Part shown: positions 1 through 10,039 of the stretch, piece after piece
Layout of the letters: every line of letters begins with the position of its first letter
Numbering within the stretch: the stretch's first letter is position 1
NCBI RefSeq assembly: GCF_009858175.1
Contig: NZ_CP047393.1
Span: forward strand, 186,001-250,000
DNA: 64,000 nt
Direction of reading: 5' to 3'
DNA from: Pontibacillus sp. HMF3514
GTDB taxonomy: Bacteria > Bacillota > Bacilli > Bacillales > BH030062
The notes under the pieces: generated by a model
What the model was told of the DNA's origin: nothing
What the model saw: the letters and a program-made list of their open reading frames with translations, nothing else
Databases searched by the model: none
Translations under genes and position numbers: made by a program

Positions 1-432
1 GCTGAAGATATTGCACAAGAAGCATTTCTAAGGGCTTATACGAACATTCATTCATTTGATGAAAACAGGAAATTTTCTACCTGGTTGTATCGTATAGCAA
101 CGAATTTATCGATTGATCGAATACGAAAGAAAAAACCTGACTACTTTTTAGATGCAGAGGTTAAGGGTACCGAAGGGTTAACCATGTATTCTCAAATTTC
201 AGCTGATCAAATTTCACCAGATGAAGAAGTGGAAAGCTTAGAAATTCAAGAGTACATTCATAAAGAAATTCTTTCGTTACCATCGAAGTATCGTTCTGTT
301 ATTGTTTTACGTTATATAGATGAGCTTTCATTACAGGAGATTAGCGATATTTTAGATATCCCCGTCGGTACCGTGAAGACGCGTGTACACCGTGGACGAG
401 AAGCGCTTCGTAAAAAGCTTCGAAACCTGTAG
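1..432 (+). CDS. sigW: ECF sigma factor SigW, 5' end outside window
   Basis: The frame is open from base 1 to TAG at 432, giving the last 143 residues of an extracytoplasmic-function sigma factor. Visible are the end of region 2 (FSTWLYRIATNLSIDRIRKK) and the region 4 helix-turn-helix (LQEISDILDIPVGTVKTRVH). SigW in Bacillus directs the response to cell-wall antibiotics and membrane stress. The assignment to SigW rather than another ECF factor rests on the next gene being a zinc anti-sigma factor of RsiW type and on the following cdaA-cdaR-glmM-glmS order, which is the Bacillus sigW locus. The start codon and promoter lie upstream of the window. Confidence 0.93.
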   Translation, partial: AEDIAQEAFLRAYTNIHSFDENRKFSTWLYRIATNLSIDRIRKKKPDYFLDAEVKGTEGLTMYSQISADQISPDEEVESLEIQEYIHKEILSLPSKYRSVIVLRYIDELSLQEISDILDIPVGTVKTRVHRGREALRKKLRNL

Positions 433-450
433 AAAAGGAGTGAGGGAGTA

Positions 451-1062
451 TTGAAATGTTCAAATGAAGCTGTTGTGTTGATGCATAAACATTTAGACGA
501 CGATTTGACCAAAGAAGAAGAGATAGAATTGCGTCAGCACCTTCAAAACTGTGATGATTGTCAAAAGCATTTTCATGAATTAAAACGAACAATTGCTATG
601 GTGCAGAGTGCAAATCAAGTTCAGGCACCAACAGGCTTTACCGATAAAGTAATGGGGAATCTTCCGCAACAAAAGAAATCTTTAGGCTATAAGCGTTGGC
701 TAAAAGCACATCCGGTGCTAACTGCAGCTGCGATCTTTTTTATACTGATGTTTGGTGGGATATTCTCTACTTGGAGTCAGGATCATCAGATAAGTGTTTC
801 TAAACAAAAGGATATTGTTATTCAAGAAAATACTGTGATTGTTCCAGAAGGTAAAACAGTTGAAGGGGACTTAGTTGTAAAAAACGGGAACCTCAAAATT
901 GAGGGGAAAGTGAATGGCGATGTTATCCTTATTAATGGTGAGAATTTAAAGGCCTCTGCCGGCGAAGTAACAGGAGAGTTAAACCAAGTAAACCAAGTGT
1001 TTGAGTGGATGTGGTATAACTTGAAAAAGACTGCGAAAGATATCTTTTCATTAGGTAAATAA
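451..1062 (+). CDS. rsiW: Anti-sigma-W factor RsiW
   Basis: This encodes 203 residues from a TTG start preceded by AAAGGAGTGAGGG. The N-terminal zinc-binding anti-sigma domain shows the H-x3-C-x2-C signature (LRQHLQNCDDCQKHF, about residues 27-41), followed by one membrane segment near residues 89-106 (VLTAAAIFFILMFGGIF). The extracytoplasmic part (about 120-170) has a bactofilin-like run (VVKNGNLKIEGKVNGDV). RsiW holds SigW at the membrane until site-1 and site-2 proteolysis releases it. It lies 18 bp after sigW and is presumably co-transcribed; a terminator follows. Confidence 0.93.
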   Translation: MKCSNEAVVLMHKHLDDDLTKEEEIELRQHLQNCDDCQKHFHELKRTIAMVQSANQVQAPTGFTDKVMGNLPQQKKSLGYKRWLKAHPVLTAAAIFFILMFGGIFSTWSQDHQISVSKQKDIVIQENTVIVPEGKTVEGDLVVKNGNLKIEGKVNGDVILINGENLKASAGEVTGELNQVNQVFEWMWYNLKKTAKDIFSLGK

Positions 1063-1067
1063 ATATT

Positions 1068-1103
1068 AAAACAAGCTGCTCAGTTCGGGTAGCTTGTTTT
1101 TTT
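1068..1103 (+). terminator. Rho-independent terminator after sigW-rsiW
   Basis: The arms AAACAAGCT and AGCTTGTTT surround a short loop and are followed by a T run. This ends the sigW-rsiW unit before the cdaA promoter. Confidence 0.8.
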
Positions 1104-1146
1104 ACACATTATGAACTGCTTTGTGTTATTTTTCATAAAGAGAAGT

Positions 1147-1156
1147 ATGCTATAAT
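1147..1156 (+). promoter_or_regulatory. Extended -10 promoter element before cdaA
   Basis: TATGCTATAAT carries both the TG extension and a perfect TATAAT hexamer about 65 bp upstream of the cdaA ATG. No good -35 hexamer is visible at 17-18 bp, which fits an extended -10 promoter. It would let cdaA-cdaR-glmM be transcribed independently of sigW. Confidence 0.5.
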
Positions 1157-1221
1157 TAATGTGATGTATTATAGATTGTATTATATTAAATTTGACGTTT
1201 AGGACAGAAGGAAGTGTAGAC

Positions 1222-2043
1222 ATGCTTGATGGGGGATTAGACGCATTAGGTTACGTACGGATCGTTATAGATATAGCCCTTGTCTGGTTTGTTTTATATA
1301 AATTAATCATGTTGATTCGCGGAACGAAAGCTGTCCAGTTACTGAAAGGGATCTTTGTCGTTTTAGGTATCTGGTTAATTAGTTACTTTTTACAGCTTAA
1401 GACGCTCATGTGGTTAATGTCGCAGGCTTTGACATGGGGTTTTCTTGGTGTAATTATATTATTCCAACCTGAACTACGCCGAGCACTAGAACAGCTTGGT
1501 AGAGGAAGCTTTTTTGCTCGAAACTCAACGAATGAAGAAGAAACATTTAAAGAAACCGTTTCGGCTATCATGAAATCATGTAATTATATGGCCAAGCGCC
1601 GTATCGGTGCATTGATAACGATTGAAAGAGAGACTGGAATGGGAGACTATGTTGAGACCGGTATTCCGGTGAACGGAACACTGACAAATGAGCTTTTAAC
1701 GAATATATTTATACCGAATACACCACTACACGATGGGGCAGTTATACTTACGAATAATGAAATAACAGCTGCTGCTTGTTACTTGCCGCTTTCAGAGAGT
1801 CCTTTTATCTCAAAAGAACTTGGAACGAGGCACAGGGCAGCACTTGGTATTAGTGAAGTGACAGATGCACTTACGATCGTGGTATCTGAAGAAACAGGTA
1901 ATATATCATGTACGAAAAATGGTGAGCTTCACCGAGACTTGGATCAAGACGATTTAAGAAATATTCTTGAGCGAGAATTGGACATGGTACCGAAAGCCCC
2001 TACGACGAAAAGTTGGAATTGGAGGGGGAATAAAGATGGATAA
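1222..2043 (+). CDS. cdaA: Diadenylate cyclase CdaA
   Basis: CdaA makes cyclic di-AMP from two ATP at the membrane. The ATG at 1222 follows AGAAGGAAG and gives 273 residues, the usual length of Bacillus CdaA; an upstream in-frame TTG at 1192 is less likely. Three N-terminal membrane segments (about residues 10-85) precede the DAC domain, which shows the catalytic DGA motif (LHDGAVILT) and the RHR motif (GTRHRAALGISE). It overlaps cdaR by 8 bp and sits before glmM, the conserved cdaA-cdaR-glmM module in which CdaR and GlmM modulate cyclase activity. c-di-AMP controls potassium and osmolyte transport, relevant to a salt-tolerant host. Confidence 0.96.
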   Translation: MLDGGLDALGYVRIVIDIALVWFVLYKLIMLIRGTKAVQLLKGIFVVLGIWLISYFLQLKTLMWLMSQALTWGFLGVIILFQPELRRALEQLGRGSFFARNSTNEEETFKETVSAIMKSCNYMAKRRIGALITIERETGMGDYVETGIPVNGTLTNELLTNIFIPNTPLHDGAVILTNNEITAAACYLPLSESPFISKELGTRHRAALGISEVTDALTIVVSEETGNISCTKNGELHRDLDQDDLRNILERELDMVPKAPTTKSWNWRGNKDG

Positions 2044-3268
2044 ATGGCTAAAGAGTCCGTGGTTCATTCGTGTTCTCTCTTTTCTGCTTACGTTATTATT
2101 ATTTGCATCCGTTAATTTGGATGAAGGAAATACGCGTTCAGATTCTACATTCTTTTCTGAGGGGAACAATGAACTGGCAACGATGAACAATGTTCCGTTG
2201 CAGGTTTACATGGATGAAACAAAATATGTTGTAAAAAATGTGCCTGAGAACGTCACAGTTACGGTGGAAGGACCGAATAGTGTGGTTACGAAAACCATAC
2301 GTCAAAAGAATTTTGATGTGTTCATTGACTTGGAAGATCTAGAGGCAGGTACACATACGGTTCCTATTCAGGCAAGTGGCTTAGCTAACCAATTGTCAGT
2401 GTACATACAACCAGAAAATATTCAAATTACTTTAGAAGAGCGCTTAACGGAGACATTTGGAGTCGAAACAGATTTTATGAATCGAAAATCGATAGAGGAT
2501 GGATATACAATTGATGATCCCACAGTTACTCCAAGAGAGGTCCAAGTAACTGGATCTAAATCAGAAGTTTCGAAAGTATCTTTGGTAAAAGCAATTGTGG
2601 ATGTAACCGGAAAAAGTGAGACCTTTACGAAAAAAGAAGCTCCAGTTAAAGTGTATGATGAGCAAGGAAATGAATTGAATGTGTTTGTGGAACCTTCATC
2701 AGTTAAAGTAAAAGTACCTATTGTATCTCCTCATAAAGAGGTGCCTGTAGAGTTCCAGACGCAAGGGGAGTTACAAGACGGTTTAAGTCTTAAATCAATT
2801 ACGGCGAATCCGTCATCTGTTGAAGTATATGCTCCTAATGATGTGTTAGACAAAATCGAATCACTTAATAATATAAGTGTCGACCTTTCTCAAGTCACAA
2901 AAGATACGATGCTTACCCTTGATGTGCCAATGCCATCTAAAGCCAATAGAGTAGAACCAAAGAAGGTAGAAGCGATCGTAGATGTAGAAAACACAATTGA
3001 AAAAACAGTGAATAATGTTGAATTAGAAGTAGAAAATCTCCAGCAAGATCAATCAATTACATTTATCACCCCAGAAGATCAAACTATCAACATTACGGTA
3101 ACGGGAACTGAATCTTCATTAGCAGACCTTTCAGCAGAGGACTTTACTGCTTTCATTGATGTTCAAGATGCTGAAACTGGAGAGTCTAGTGTCCCGATCG
3201 AAGTGGATGGTCCGGAAAATTTAGATTGGCAACTTAGTAACGAAGAAGCACAAATTCGTATAGAGTAA
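2036..3268 (+). CDS. cdaR: CdaR/YbbR-domain regulator of CdaA
   Basis: The start is the ATG at 2036, eight bases after GGAGGGGG and inside the end of cdaA. It encodes 410 residues with one N-terminal membrane anchor (FIRVLSFLLTLLLFASVNL, about 10-28). The extracytoplasmic part holds several YbbR repeats with the recurrent pattern of short beta strands ending in a V-x-V-P or A-x-V-D-V element. YbbR proteins bind CdaA through the membrane and adjust c-di-AMP synthesis. Translational coupling with cdaA is indicated by the overlap. Confidence 0.93.
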   Translation: MDKWLKSPWFIRVLSFLLTLLLFASVNLDEGNTRSDSTFFSEGNNELATMNNVPLQVYMDETKYVVKNVPENVTVTVEGPNSVVTKTIRQKNFDVFIDLEDLEAGTHTVPIQASGLANQLSVYIQPENIQITLEERLTETFGVETDFMNRKSIEDGYTIDDPTVTPREVQVTGSKSEVSKVSLVKAIVDVTGKSETFTKKEAPVKVYDEQGNELNVFVEPSSVKVKVPIVSPHKEVPVEFQTQGELQDGLSLKSITANPSSVEVYAPNDVLDKIESLNNISVDLSQVTKDTMLTLDVPMPSKANRVEPKKVEAIVDVENTIEKTVNNVELEVENLQQDQSITFITPEDQTINITVTGTESSLADLSAEDFTAFIDVQDAETGESSVPIEVDGPENLDWQLSNEEAQIRIE

Positions 3269-3308
3269 TAAACTATTCACTTGCCAAGAATGAAGGAGCG
3301 ATTGAAGC

Positions 3309-4658
3309 ATGGGAAAATATTTTGGTACAGACGGTGTTCGAGGAGTAGCAAACACAGAATTGACACCAGAGTTAGCATATAAAGTCGGACGCTTTGGAGG
3401 ATATGTTCTTACAAAAGGACAATCTAAACCAAAAATTCTAATTGGTCGTGATCCACGTATCTCAGGCCAAATGCTAGAGAATGCATTAACGGCAGGTTTG
3501 TTATCCATTGGTGCAGAAGTTATGCGCTTGGGCGTTATCTCAACACCAGGTGTAGCTTTTCTAACGAAGGCAATGGGTGCTGAAGCGGGTGTGATGATTT
3601 CAGCTTCTCACAACCCTGTAGAGGATAATGGCATTAAATTTTTCGGTCCGGATGGCTTTAAACTAACGGATGATCAAGAAAATGAAATTGAAACATTGAT
3701 GGATCAAGAAGAGGATGAATTACCACGTCCATCTGGTGCAGATATTGGCCAAGTAAATGATTACTTTGAAGGCGGCCAAAAGTATATTCAGTATCTTAAA
3801 CAAACGATTGATTATGATTTTGAAGGACTTCACGTTGCGCTAGACTGTGCACATGGTGCCACATCTGCAATTGCACCACATTTATTTGCAGATTTAGAAG
3901 CGGATATTTCGACAATTGGAGCATCTCCAGATGGACTTAATATCAATGATGGTGTTGGTTCAACAGATCCAGAAGCTCTTCAGGACTTTGTGAAAGAAAA
4001 AGGTGCAGACATTGGTCTTGCTTTTGATGGAGATGGAGATCGTCTTATTGCTGTTGATGAAAACGGCGAAATCGTAGATGGAGATCAAATTATGTTCATT
4101 TGTGCTAAGCATATGAATGACAAAGGTCGCTTACGTCATAATACTGTTGTGTCAACTGTTATGAGTAATATTGGTTTCTATAAAGCGCTTGAAGCAAACG
4201 GTATGAAGAGTGATAAAACTTCTGTTGGAGATCGTTATGTAATGGAGGAAATGCGTAAAGGCGGCTATAGCCTTGGTGGAGAGCAGTCTGGTCATATCAT
4301 TTTCTTAGATTACAATACGACAGGTGATGGTTTACTTTCTGCACTTAAACTTGTAGATGTATTAAAGGATACAGGTAAAACATTATCGGAGCTTGCTGGT
4401 GAAATGAAAAAGTATCCTCAGGTTCTTAAAAACATACGTGTAATTGATAAAAATAAAGTAATGACAAATCCACGTGTAACTGAAGCTATTGAAGTAGTTG
4501 AAGAAGAGATGGGTGAGCACGGACGTGTGCTTGTACGCCCTTCAGGAACAGAACCTCTTGTTCGTGTGATGGTCGAAGCACCTACTGAAGAAGAATGCGA
4601 AAAATATGTAGAAAAAGTAGTTTCCGTGGTTGATCAAGAATTAGGCATGAGAGACTAG
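3309..4658 (+). CDS. glmM: Phosphoglucosamine mutase GlmM
   Basis: GlmM converts glucosamine-6-phosphate to glucosamine-1-phosphate for UDP-GlcNAc and peptidoglycan synthesis. The 449-residue length is typical. Motifs seen are the N-terminal FGTDGVRG, the phosphoserine loop [12 protein letters not shown] with Ser near residue 100, the metal-binding FDGDGDR loop and the sugar/phosphate loop [12 protein letters not shown] near the C terminus. The ATG at 3309 follows AAGGAGCGATTGAAGC. It is third in the cdaA-cdaR-glmM operon and a strong terminator follows, so glmS is a separate transcript. Confidence 0.97.
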   Translation: MGKYFGTDGVRGVANTELTPELAYKVGRFGGYVLTKGQSKPKILIGRDPRISGQMLENALTAGLLSIGAEVMRLGVISTPGVAFLTKAMGAEAGVMISASHNPVEDNGIKFFGPDGFKLTDDQENEIETLMDQEEDELPRPSGADIGQVNDYFEGGQKYIQYLKQTIDYDFEGLHVALDCAHGATSAIAPHLFADLEADISTIGASPDGLNINDGVGSTDPEALQDFVKEKGADIGLAFDGDGDRLIAVDENGEIVDGDQIMFICAKHMNDKGRLRHNTVVSTVMSNIGFYKALEANGMKSDKTSVGDRYVMEEMRKGGYSLGGEQSGHIIFLDYNTTGDGLLSALKLVDVLKDTGKTLSELAGEMKKYPQVLKNIRVIDKNKVMTNPRVTEAIEVVEEEMGEHGRVLVRPSGTEPLVRVMVEAPTEEECEKYVEKVVSVVDQELGMRD

Positions 4659-4665
4659 TATATAC

Positions 4666-4709
4666 TATGCGCAAATGGCACCAAACGAGCCGTTTGCGCA
4701 TATTTTATT
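4666..4709 (+). terminator. Terminator after glmM
   Basis: The arms ATGCGCAAAtGGC and GCCgTTTGCGCAT enclose a loop of nine bases and are followed by a T/A-rich tail. It separates glmM from the glmS leader. Confidence 0.85.
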
Positions 4710-4788
4710 ATACAAGGTTCTACCAAAAAAACATTGCTCTTTTTCAAACTCTTGTCATTTTTGCAATGAAGTTGTAACACAAACGTTA

Positions 4789-4818
4789 TTGACCAACAAT
4801 TTCAAATTAGAGTAAAAT
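4789..4818 (+). promoter_or_regulatory. Predicted sigma-A promoter of glmS
   Basis: TTGACC at 4789-4794 and TAAAAT at 4813-4818 are separated by 18 bp. Transcription would start near 4825, about 130 bases before the ribozyme cleavage site. The assignment is by pattern only. Confidence 0.55.
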
Positions 4819-4950
4819 GAGAAATGTTCCTTGTTTTTCTTTAGATTAGAGGTTTAACACACTCTAATGATGGATATTAACACAAGGAATGCTCTTTAAG
4901 GCATTCAAAATGGGTGAGGGGGATAGAAGGTCATTCACCATATAATAAAA

Positions 4951-5107
4951 AAGCGCCTGGACTATTCCTTGCAAAAGGTATAGTTGACGAGGAGGAGGTT
5001 CATCGAGTTTTCGGCGGATGCCTCCCGGTTGTTTACACCTCAACCGAAACATACTCATCTAAAACAAAGAGGCGACTCTTTGCACAAAAGATGCGTATAA
5101 GGTGACA
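4951..5107 (+). ncRNA. glmS self-cleaving ribozyme
   Basis: The conserved core of the glucosamine-6-phosphate-dependent ribozyme is present. GCGCCTGGACT follows an A-rich run at the cleavage site (cut expected between 4952 and 4953); GTTGACGAGGAGG and TTTTCGGCGGATGCCTCCC form the catalytic pseudoknot region; a 3' part holds the AGAGGCGACTCTTT stem. When GlcN6P accumulates the RNA cleaves itself and the downstream glmS mRNA is degraded by RNase J1. It lies about 85 bp upstream of the glmS start. Confidence 0.93.
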
Positions 5108-5118
5108 ACATTCATGAG

Positions 5119-5168
5119 AAAGGGGCAAACAACTGCCCCGAAAATAAGGCTCGTTTGTTTGCCCCTTT
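5119..5168 (+). promoter_or_regulatory. Long hairpin between glmS ribozyme and glmS ribosome site
   Basis: A perfect 14-bp inverted repeat pairs 5119-5132 (AAAGGGGCAAACAA) with 5155-5168 (TTGTTTGCCCCTTT) around a 22-base loop. The left arm can instead form a 6-bp hairpin (GGGGCA 5122-5127 with TGCCCC 5134-5139). The 3' arm ends just before the AAAGGAGG ribosome site. No T run follows, so it is not an ordinary terminator. Confidence 0.6.
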
Positions 5169-5190
5169 ACTAAAAGGAGGAAACAACGAT

Positions 5191-6996
5191 ATGTGTGGAA
5201 TTGTAGGATATATTGGAACACAAGATACAACAGAGATTTTACTAAAAGGACTTGAAAAGCTTGAATACCGCGGATATGATTCAGCAGGGATCGCAGAATT
5301 AAATGACGCAGGTGTTCACATCACGAAGGTGAAAGGACGTATCGCAGCACTTCGTGAAGAAGTTGAGAAAAAAGACGTTAGTGCAACGCAAGGAATCGGC
5401 CATACCCGCTGGGCGACACACGGTGCCCCAAGTTACGAAAATGCGCACCCTCACCAGAGCGCGTCTGGTCGCTTCACGATCGTTCACAACGGAGTAATTG
5501 AAAACTACGAAGAGGTACAGCGTGAGTACCTATCAGATGTAGATATGAAAAGTGAAACGGACACGGAAATCATTGTCCAACTAGTTGAGAACCTTTATAA
5601 CGAGATGGGAGATGTGCAAGAAGCATTCACCAAAGCAATTTCTCTTATGAAAGGCTCTTATGCAGTAGCGATTATGGATGTTGAGAACCCTGACATCATT
5701 TACGTAGCGAAAAATAAAAGCCCATTGCTTGTAGGCCTAGGAGATGGCTTTAACGTCGTTTCAAGTGACTCAATGGCAATGCTACAAGTTACGGATCAAT
5801 TCGTTGAACTAGAGGATAAAGAAATTGTTATTGTTCAGCGTGATCAGGTTCAGATCCAAAAACTAGACGGTACAAAGGTAGACCGTGAACCATTCACAGC
5901 TGAAATTGATGAAAGTGATATTGAAAAAGGAACGTACCCACACTTCATGCTCAAAGAAATTGATGAGCAACCATTTGTTATTCGTCGTATTATCCAAGAG
6001 TATAAGGATGATAACGACCAAATTAAGCTTGATCCAGACGTACGCCAAGCTATGATGGATTGTGATCGTGTTTATATTATTGCATGTGGCACAAGTTATC
6101 ATGCTGGTCTAATTGGGAAGCAGTTTATTGAGAAGCTAGCAAAAGTTCCAGTAGAAGTTCACGTAGCTAGCGAATTCTCTTACAATATGCCATTGCTTTC
6201 TGAAAAGCCACTGTTTGTTTACATCTCTCAGAGTGGGGAGACTGCAGACAGCCGTGCAGTACTTGTTGAAACAAAAGAGATGGGTCACCCATCCCTTACG
6301 ATTACAAACGTCCCTGGATCAACCCTTTCTCGTGAATCTGATTACACACTACACTTACATGCCGGTCCTGAGATTGCTGTAGCTTCTACAAAAGCTTACA
6401 CAGCTCAAATGGCCGTATTAGCCATTCTGGCGGTTGATACAGCCCAAGCTAAAGGCATTGATATGAAATTTGATCCAATGAAAGAGCTTGGAATTGCAGC
6501 TAACGCAATGGAAGCTCTATGTGATCAAAAAGAGGAAATGGAGAAGATCGCAGCAGACTTCTTACCAACGACAAGAAACTGCTTCTTCATTGGCCGTAGT
6601 ATTGACTACTATGTTGTATTAGAAGGAGCGCTAAAACTTAAAGAGATCTCTTATATTCAAGCTGAAGGGTTTGCTGGAGGCGAGCTAAAACATGGTACCA
6701 TTGCTCTAATTGAGGAAGGTACTCCAGTGGTAGCACTAGCTACACAAAAAGACGTTAACGGATCGATCCGAGGAAACGTAAAAGAGGTAGCAGCTCGAGG
6801 AGCGAATCCATGCGTGATCAGCATGAAGGGAATGGAACAAGACGGTGACACGTTCGTTCTTCCTGAGGTGGATGAACTTCTAGCGCCACTTGTTTCTGTA
6901 GTACCATTACAGCTTATTTCTTATTACGCAGCACTTCACCGTGACTGTGACGTAGATAAACCACGTAACTTAGCTAAAAGTGTTACAGTTGAGTAA
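5191..6996 (+). CDS. glmS: Glutamine-fructose-6-phosphate aminotransferase GlmS
   Basis: GlmS makes glucosamine-6-phosphate from fructose-6-phosphate and glutamine, the entry step to amino-sugar synthesis. The ATG at 5191 follows AAAGGAGG and starts MCGIVGYIG, in which Cys2 becomes the N-terminal nucleophile of the glutaminase domain. The protein has 601 residues, the usual length. Two SIS domains follow: [12 protein letters not shown] and [11 protein letters not shown] in the first, [14 protein letters not shown] in the second. The C terminus [13 protein letters not shown] is typical. Expression should be controlled by the upstream ribozyme. Confidence 0.98.
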   Translation: MCGIVGYIGTQDTTEILLKGLEKLEYRGYDSAGIAELNDAGVHITKVKGRIAALREEVEKKDVSATQGIGHTRWATHGAPSYENAHPHQSASGRFTIVHNGVIENYEEVQREYLSDVDMKSETDTEIIVQLVENLYNEMGDVQEAFTKAISLMKGSYAVAIMDVENPDIIYVAKNKSPLLVGLGDGFNVVSSDSMAMLQVTDQFVELEDKEIVIVQRDQVQIQKLDGTKVDREPFTAEIDESDIEKGTYPHFMLKEIDEQPFVIRRIIQEYKDDNDQIKLDPDVRQAMMDCDRVYIIACGTSYHAGLIGKQFIEKLAKVPVEVHVASEFSYNMPLLSEKPLFVYISQSGETADSRAVLVETKEMGHPSLTITNVPGSTLSRESDYTLHLHAGPEIAVASTKAYTAQMAVLAILAVDTAQAKGIDMKFDPMKELGIAANAMEALCDQKEEMEKIAADFLPTTRNCFFIGRSIDYYVVLEGALKLKEISYIQAEGFAGGELKHGTIALIEEGTPVVALATQKDVNGSIRGNVKEVAARGANPCVISMKGMEQDGDTFVLPEVDELLAPLVSVVPLQLISYYAALHRDCDVDKPRNLAKSVTVE

Positions 6997-7002
6997 ATGA
7001 AT

Positions 7003-7040
7003 GTGAGAGGCACCCAATGTTGGGTGCCTCTCATTTGTTT
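7003..7040 (+). terminator. Terminator after glmS
   Basis: TGAGAGGCACCCA and TGGGTGCCTCTCA form a perfect 13-bp stem with loop ATGT, followed by TTTGTTTT. Confidence 0.92.
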
Positions 7041-7206
7041 TATAGGTCCCAAAGAAATCATCAGTTAATAAAGGACCTCTTATTCGGTACGTTAATAAGC
7101 TAAGAGCTAAAGGCTCTTGGCTTTTTTTAACGGTTAAGCTTTGATGTCAAAATGGTATGAATCCATCACAACCTGCTCAACCTAATCTACAAGGAGGTGT
7201 GACATC

Positions 7207-7362
7207 ATGGCAAAAGATGTATTGTGCGAAGTAAACAATTGCAAGTATTGGGGTCAAGGTAACAAGTGTCATGCTGAAGAAATTTATGTAGTTAGTCACA
7301 GAGGAGATCAAGCCTCTACAAGTGAGGAAACAGATTGTAAAACATTTGTACCTGAAGTGTAG
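7207..7362 (+). CDS. DUF1540 small cysteine protein
   Basis: This 51-residue protein starts at ATG 7207 after CAAGGAGGTG. It shows the DUF1540 pattern: an early C-x4-C (LCEVNNCKYW), then W-x2-G-N-x-C-x-A with IYV, and near the end S-E-E-T-D-C-x-T-F-x-P. Four cysteines suggest a small metal-binding fold. DUF1540 proteins are common in spore formers and their function is not established. It is monocistronic, with its own terminator. Confidence 0.85.
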   Translation: MAKDVLCEVNNCKYWGQGNKCHAEEIYVVSHRGDQASTSEETDCKTFVPEV

Positions 7363-7368
7363 GTAATC

Positions 7369-7404
7369 AAAAAGAGGTAGCATCAAATCTGTCTACCTCT
7401 TTTT
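7369..7404 (+). terminator. Terminator after DUF1540 gene
   Basis: AAAAAGAGGTAG and CTACCTCTTTTT pair around a 12-base loop. On the minus strand the same stem could end transcription through the decayed reductase fragment. Confidence 0.8.
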
Positions 7405-7419
7405 GAATATGTCCTTTTA

Positions 7420-7718
<299 letters not shown>

Positions 7719-7785
7719 CAGGCTACAAGTGTCATAATAAAATTAGCTGAAACTACGCATACTGATATTTAAAAAGAGTGGTTAA

Positions 7786-8238
7786 ATGCTGACGAATGTT
7801 ATTATAGGTATGTTGATCCCTTGGATATTTTGTATTTTTCTTTTTATAAAAGCATCGAAAATCGTTATCTTGATGTTTCCTTTAGGGATATCCATTGCAT
7901 TTATGGCAAATGATTGGGGATATAATTTGTTTTGGGTTGTCACCCCAACTCATGAAAATCCGTCATTATCAGCGATGCCATTTAGCATAGGCTACTTCCC
8001 ATTGTTGACTTGTGCATTTACGTATATAAAAATAAGATATAATGTGGGTTCGATTTTTTTAATTGTGTTATTCACAATCACCACTACATCCTTTGAGTTT
8101 TTCGCTGTGAGTATAGGAAAGGTGAACTATTATGGTGGGTGGAATATAGGATTTACATTTTTAATTTATTTGGCAGGGTTTATAGTTTGTGCTTTGTACA
8201 TGAAAGTATTGTACAGATATAGAATATTTGTTAAATAA
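7786..8238 (+). CDS. Four- to five-TM membrane protein, CBO0543-like
   Basis: This encodes 150 residues, almost all hydrophobic, with about four or five membrane segments and a basic C-terminal end (LYRYRIFVK). The motif GKVNYYGGWNIGFTF near residue 120 resembles the conserved K-x-x-Y-x-x-W-N pattern of the small CBO0543 membrane family of Firmicutes, which has no known function. The ribosome site is poor (AAAAAGAGTGGTTA). It stands alone between a pseudogene and the convergent arsC. Confidence 0.6.
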   Translation: MLTNVIIGMLIPWIFCIFLFIKASKIVILMFPLGISIAFMANDWGYNLFWVVTPTHENPSLSAMPFSIGYFPLLTCAFTYIKIRYNVGSIFLIVLFTITTTSFEFFAVSIGKVNYYGGWNIGFTFLIYLAGFIVCALYMKVLYRYRIFVK

Positions 8239-8263
8239 AAGAGCTCAGTTCAATACTGAGCTC
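8234..8263 (-). terminator. Terminator of the ars operon (minus strand)
   Basis: GAGCTCAGT and ACTGAGCTC pair around a 5-base loop. Read on the minus strand the stem is followed by TTTTATTT, so it should end arsR-arsB-arsC; on the plus strand the tail is poor. Confidence 0.7.
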
Positions 8264-8271
8264 ATTGCTTA

Positions 8272-8697
8272 TTATTTTCCTGTCTCTGCGAATACTTTAA
8301 TACGGTCACCAATTTCATCACGAACACGTTGAAAGAAAGCCCATTTTTCTTCTTCTGTTCCTTCAGCCTTAGCAGGATCATCAAAACCCCAATGTTCGTT
8401 TCGTACATGAGGAGGTGTCATTGGACACTTGTCACGAGCATCCCCACATAATGTTACGACAAATTCAGCGTTGTTTAAGATTTCAGGATCAATGATATCA
8501 GATGATTGACCTGTAATATCCATTCCAATTTCATTCATTGCTTTCACAGCATTTGGGTTTAAACCATGCGCTTCAATACCTGCACTTTTTACTTCCCATT
8601 TATCTCCTAAATAATGTTTTCCCCAAGCTTCAGCCATTTGACTACGGCAAGAGTTCCCTGTGCATAAGAAGTAAAGTACTGGTTTTTTGTTTGTCAT
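8272..8697 (-). CDS. arsC: Arsenate reductase ArsC (thioredoxin-coupled)
   Basis: ArsC reduces arsenate to arsenite for export. The 141-residue protein has the low-molecular-weight phosphatase P-loop C-x5-R ([15 protein letters not shown], Cys near residue 12) and the two resolving cysteines in [12 protein letters not shown] (about 83-90). These residues define the thioredoxin-dependent class rather than the glutaredoxin class. It is the last gene of arsR-arsB-arsC, about 30 bp after arsB. Confidence 0.95.
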   Translation of the reverse strand: MTNKKPVLYFLCTGNSCRSQMAEAWGKHYLGDKWEVKSAGIEAHGLNPNAVKAMNEIGMDITGQSSDIIDPEILNNAEFVVTLCGDARDKCPMTPPHVRNEHWGFDDPAKAEGTEEEKWAFFQRVRDEIGDRIKVFAETGK

Positions 8698-8724
8698 ATC
8701 GATCTAACTCCTTTGACTTAAATA

Positions 8725-10023
8725 TTATAGAAGTAATAAAGTGAGGTAAAGACCCACTAATGTAATGATTAAGGTTGGAATCGTTAGAATGATTCCGATT
8801 TTAAAGTAGTATCCCCAAGAGATCTTAACCCCTTTTTGAGATAATACGTGTAGCCATAATAATGTGGCTAGAGAGCCAATTGGTGTGATTTTTGGACCAA
8901 GATCACTACCTATGACATTGGCATAAATAAGTCCTTCTTTCATGATGCCAGAAGCACTGGAGTCTGCGATAGCTAAAGCGTCAATCATAACAGTAGGCAT
9001 GTTATTCATAACAGATGATAAAATCGCTGCGATGAAGCCCATGGATATGGTACCAATAAAGAGTCCCTGATCAGCTGCTGCTTCGATTACATTCGCTAGC
9101 ACATCTGTAAGCCCTACATTACGTAAACCATAAACCACAACGTACATTCCGATAGAGAAGAAAACGATGGCCCATGGTGCACCTTTTACAACAGTAGCGG
9201 TTTCTACTGCAGGACTGCGTCTCGCCATAATTAAGAAAAAGATAGAGACGATACCAGCTATAATGGATACCGGTATGGTGAAAAATTCACTTGCAAAATA
9301 ACCAATAAGTAGAATCCCCAATATCCACCAAGATAAACGAAACATCTTGTGGTCTTGAATTGCATCACTTGGTGTTTTTACTTGGTTCATATCATACGTT
9401 CTTGGTATATCATTTCGGAAAAATAAATATAGAACAAGAATGCTAGCACCGAGAGAAAAGAAGTTTGGAATAATCATTCTAGATGCATACTCTAAAAAGC
9501 CAATATCAAAAAAGTCAGCTGATACGATGTTAACCAGGTTACTTACGACAAGGGGTAAGGAAGTCGTGTCGGCGATAAAACCACTTGCCATAATAAACGG
9601 GAAGATCATGCGCTCTTTAAAGTTCAAGGCACGGACCATCGCCAGTACAATTGGCGTTAAGATTAACGCTGCACCATCATTTGCGAACAAAGCAGCTACT
9701 CCTGCACCAAGTAATGTAATGTAGATGAACATTTTTATCCCATTTCCATTTGAAATGCGTGCCATGTGTAAAGCAGACCATTCGAAAAAACCAATTTCAT
9801 CTAGGATTAAAGAAATTATTATGATAGCAATGAAAGCTAGTGTTGCATTCCATACAATCCCTGTAACGGTTGCAACATCTTGAAAATTAACAACACCTAC
9901 AAGAAGTGCAAGGATTGCACCTCCACATGCCGACCAACCAATTCCTAGGTTTTTGGGTTGCCAGATGACAAGAACTAATGTAAGTAAAAATATTAAAATA
10001 GCTAATAGTACTGATGCTTGCAA
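8725..10023 (-). CDS. arsB: Arsenite efflux transporter ArsB
   Basis: ArsB exports arsenite or antimonite across the membrane. The frame extends upstream to 10152, through the arsR coding region, but the TTG at 10023 has AGGGGGAATC at proper spacing and yields 432 residues, the family length. About 11-12 membrane segments are seen, with the signature [16 protein letters not shown] and, near the C terminus, [20 protein letters not shown]. It is the ArsB type, not Acr3. It is co-transcribed between arsR and arsC. Confidence 0.93.
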   Translation of the reverse strand: MQASVLLAILIFLLTLVLVIWQPKNLGIGWSACGGAILALLVGVVNFQDVATVTGIVWNATLAFIAIIIISLILDEIGFFEWSALHMARISNGNGIKMFIYITLLGAGVAALFANDGAALILTPIVLAMVRALNFKERMIFPFIMASGFIADTTSLPLVVSNLVNIVSADFFDIGFLEYASRMIIPNFFSLGASILVLYLFFRNDIPRTYDMNQVKTPSDAIQDHKMFRLSWWILGILLIGYFASEFFTIPVSIIAGIVSIFFLIMARRSPAVETATVVKGAPWAIVFFSIGMYVVVYGLRNVGLTDVLANVIEAAADQGLFIGTISMGFIAAILSSVMNNMPTVMIDALAIADSSASGIMKEGLIYANVIGSDLGPKITPIGSLATLLWLHVLSQKGVKISWGYYFKIGIILTIPTLIITLVGLYLTLLLL

Positions 10024-10039
10024 AAAAGATTCCCCCTTC

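Noticed and set aside
4914-5105. 63-codon open frame over the glmS ribozyme
   Set aside because: It lies entirely in the conserved ribozyme RNA, whose structure explains the sequence.
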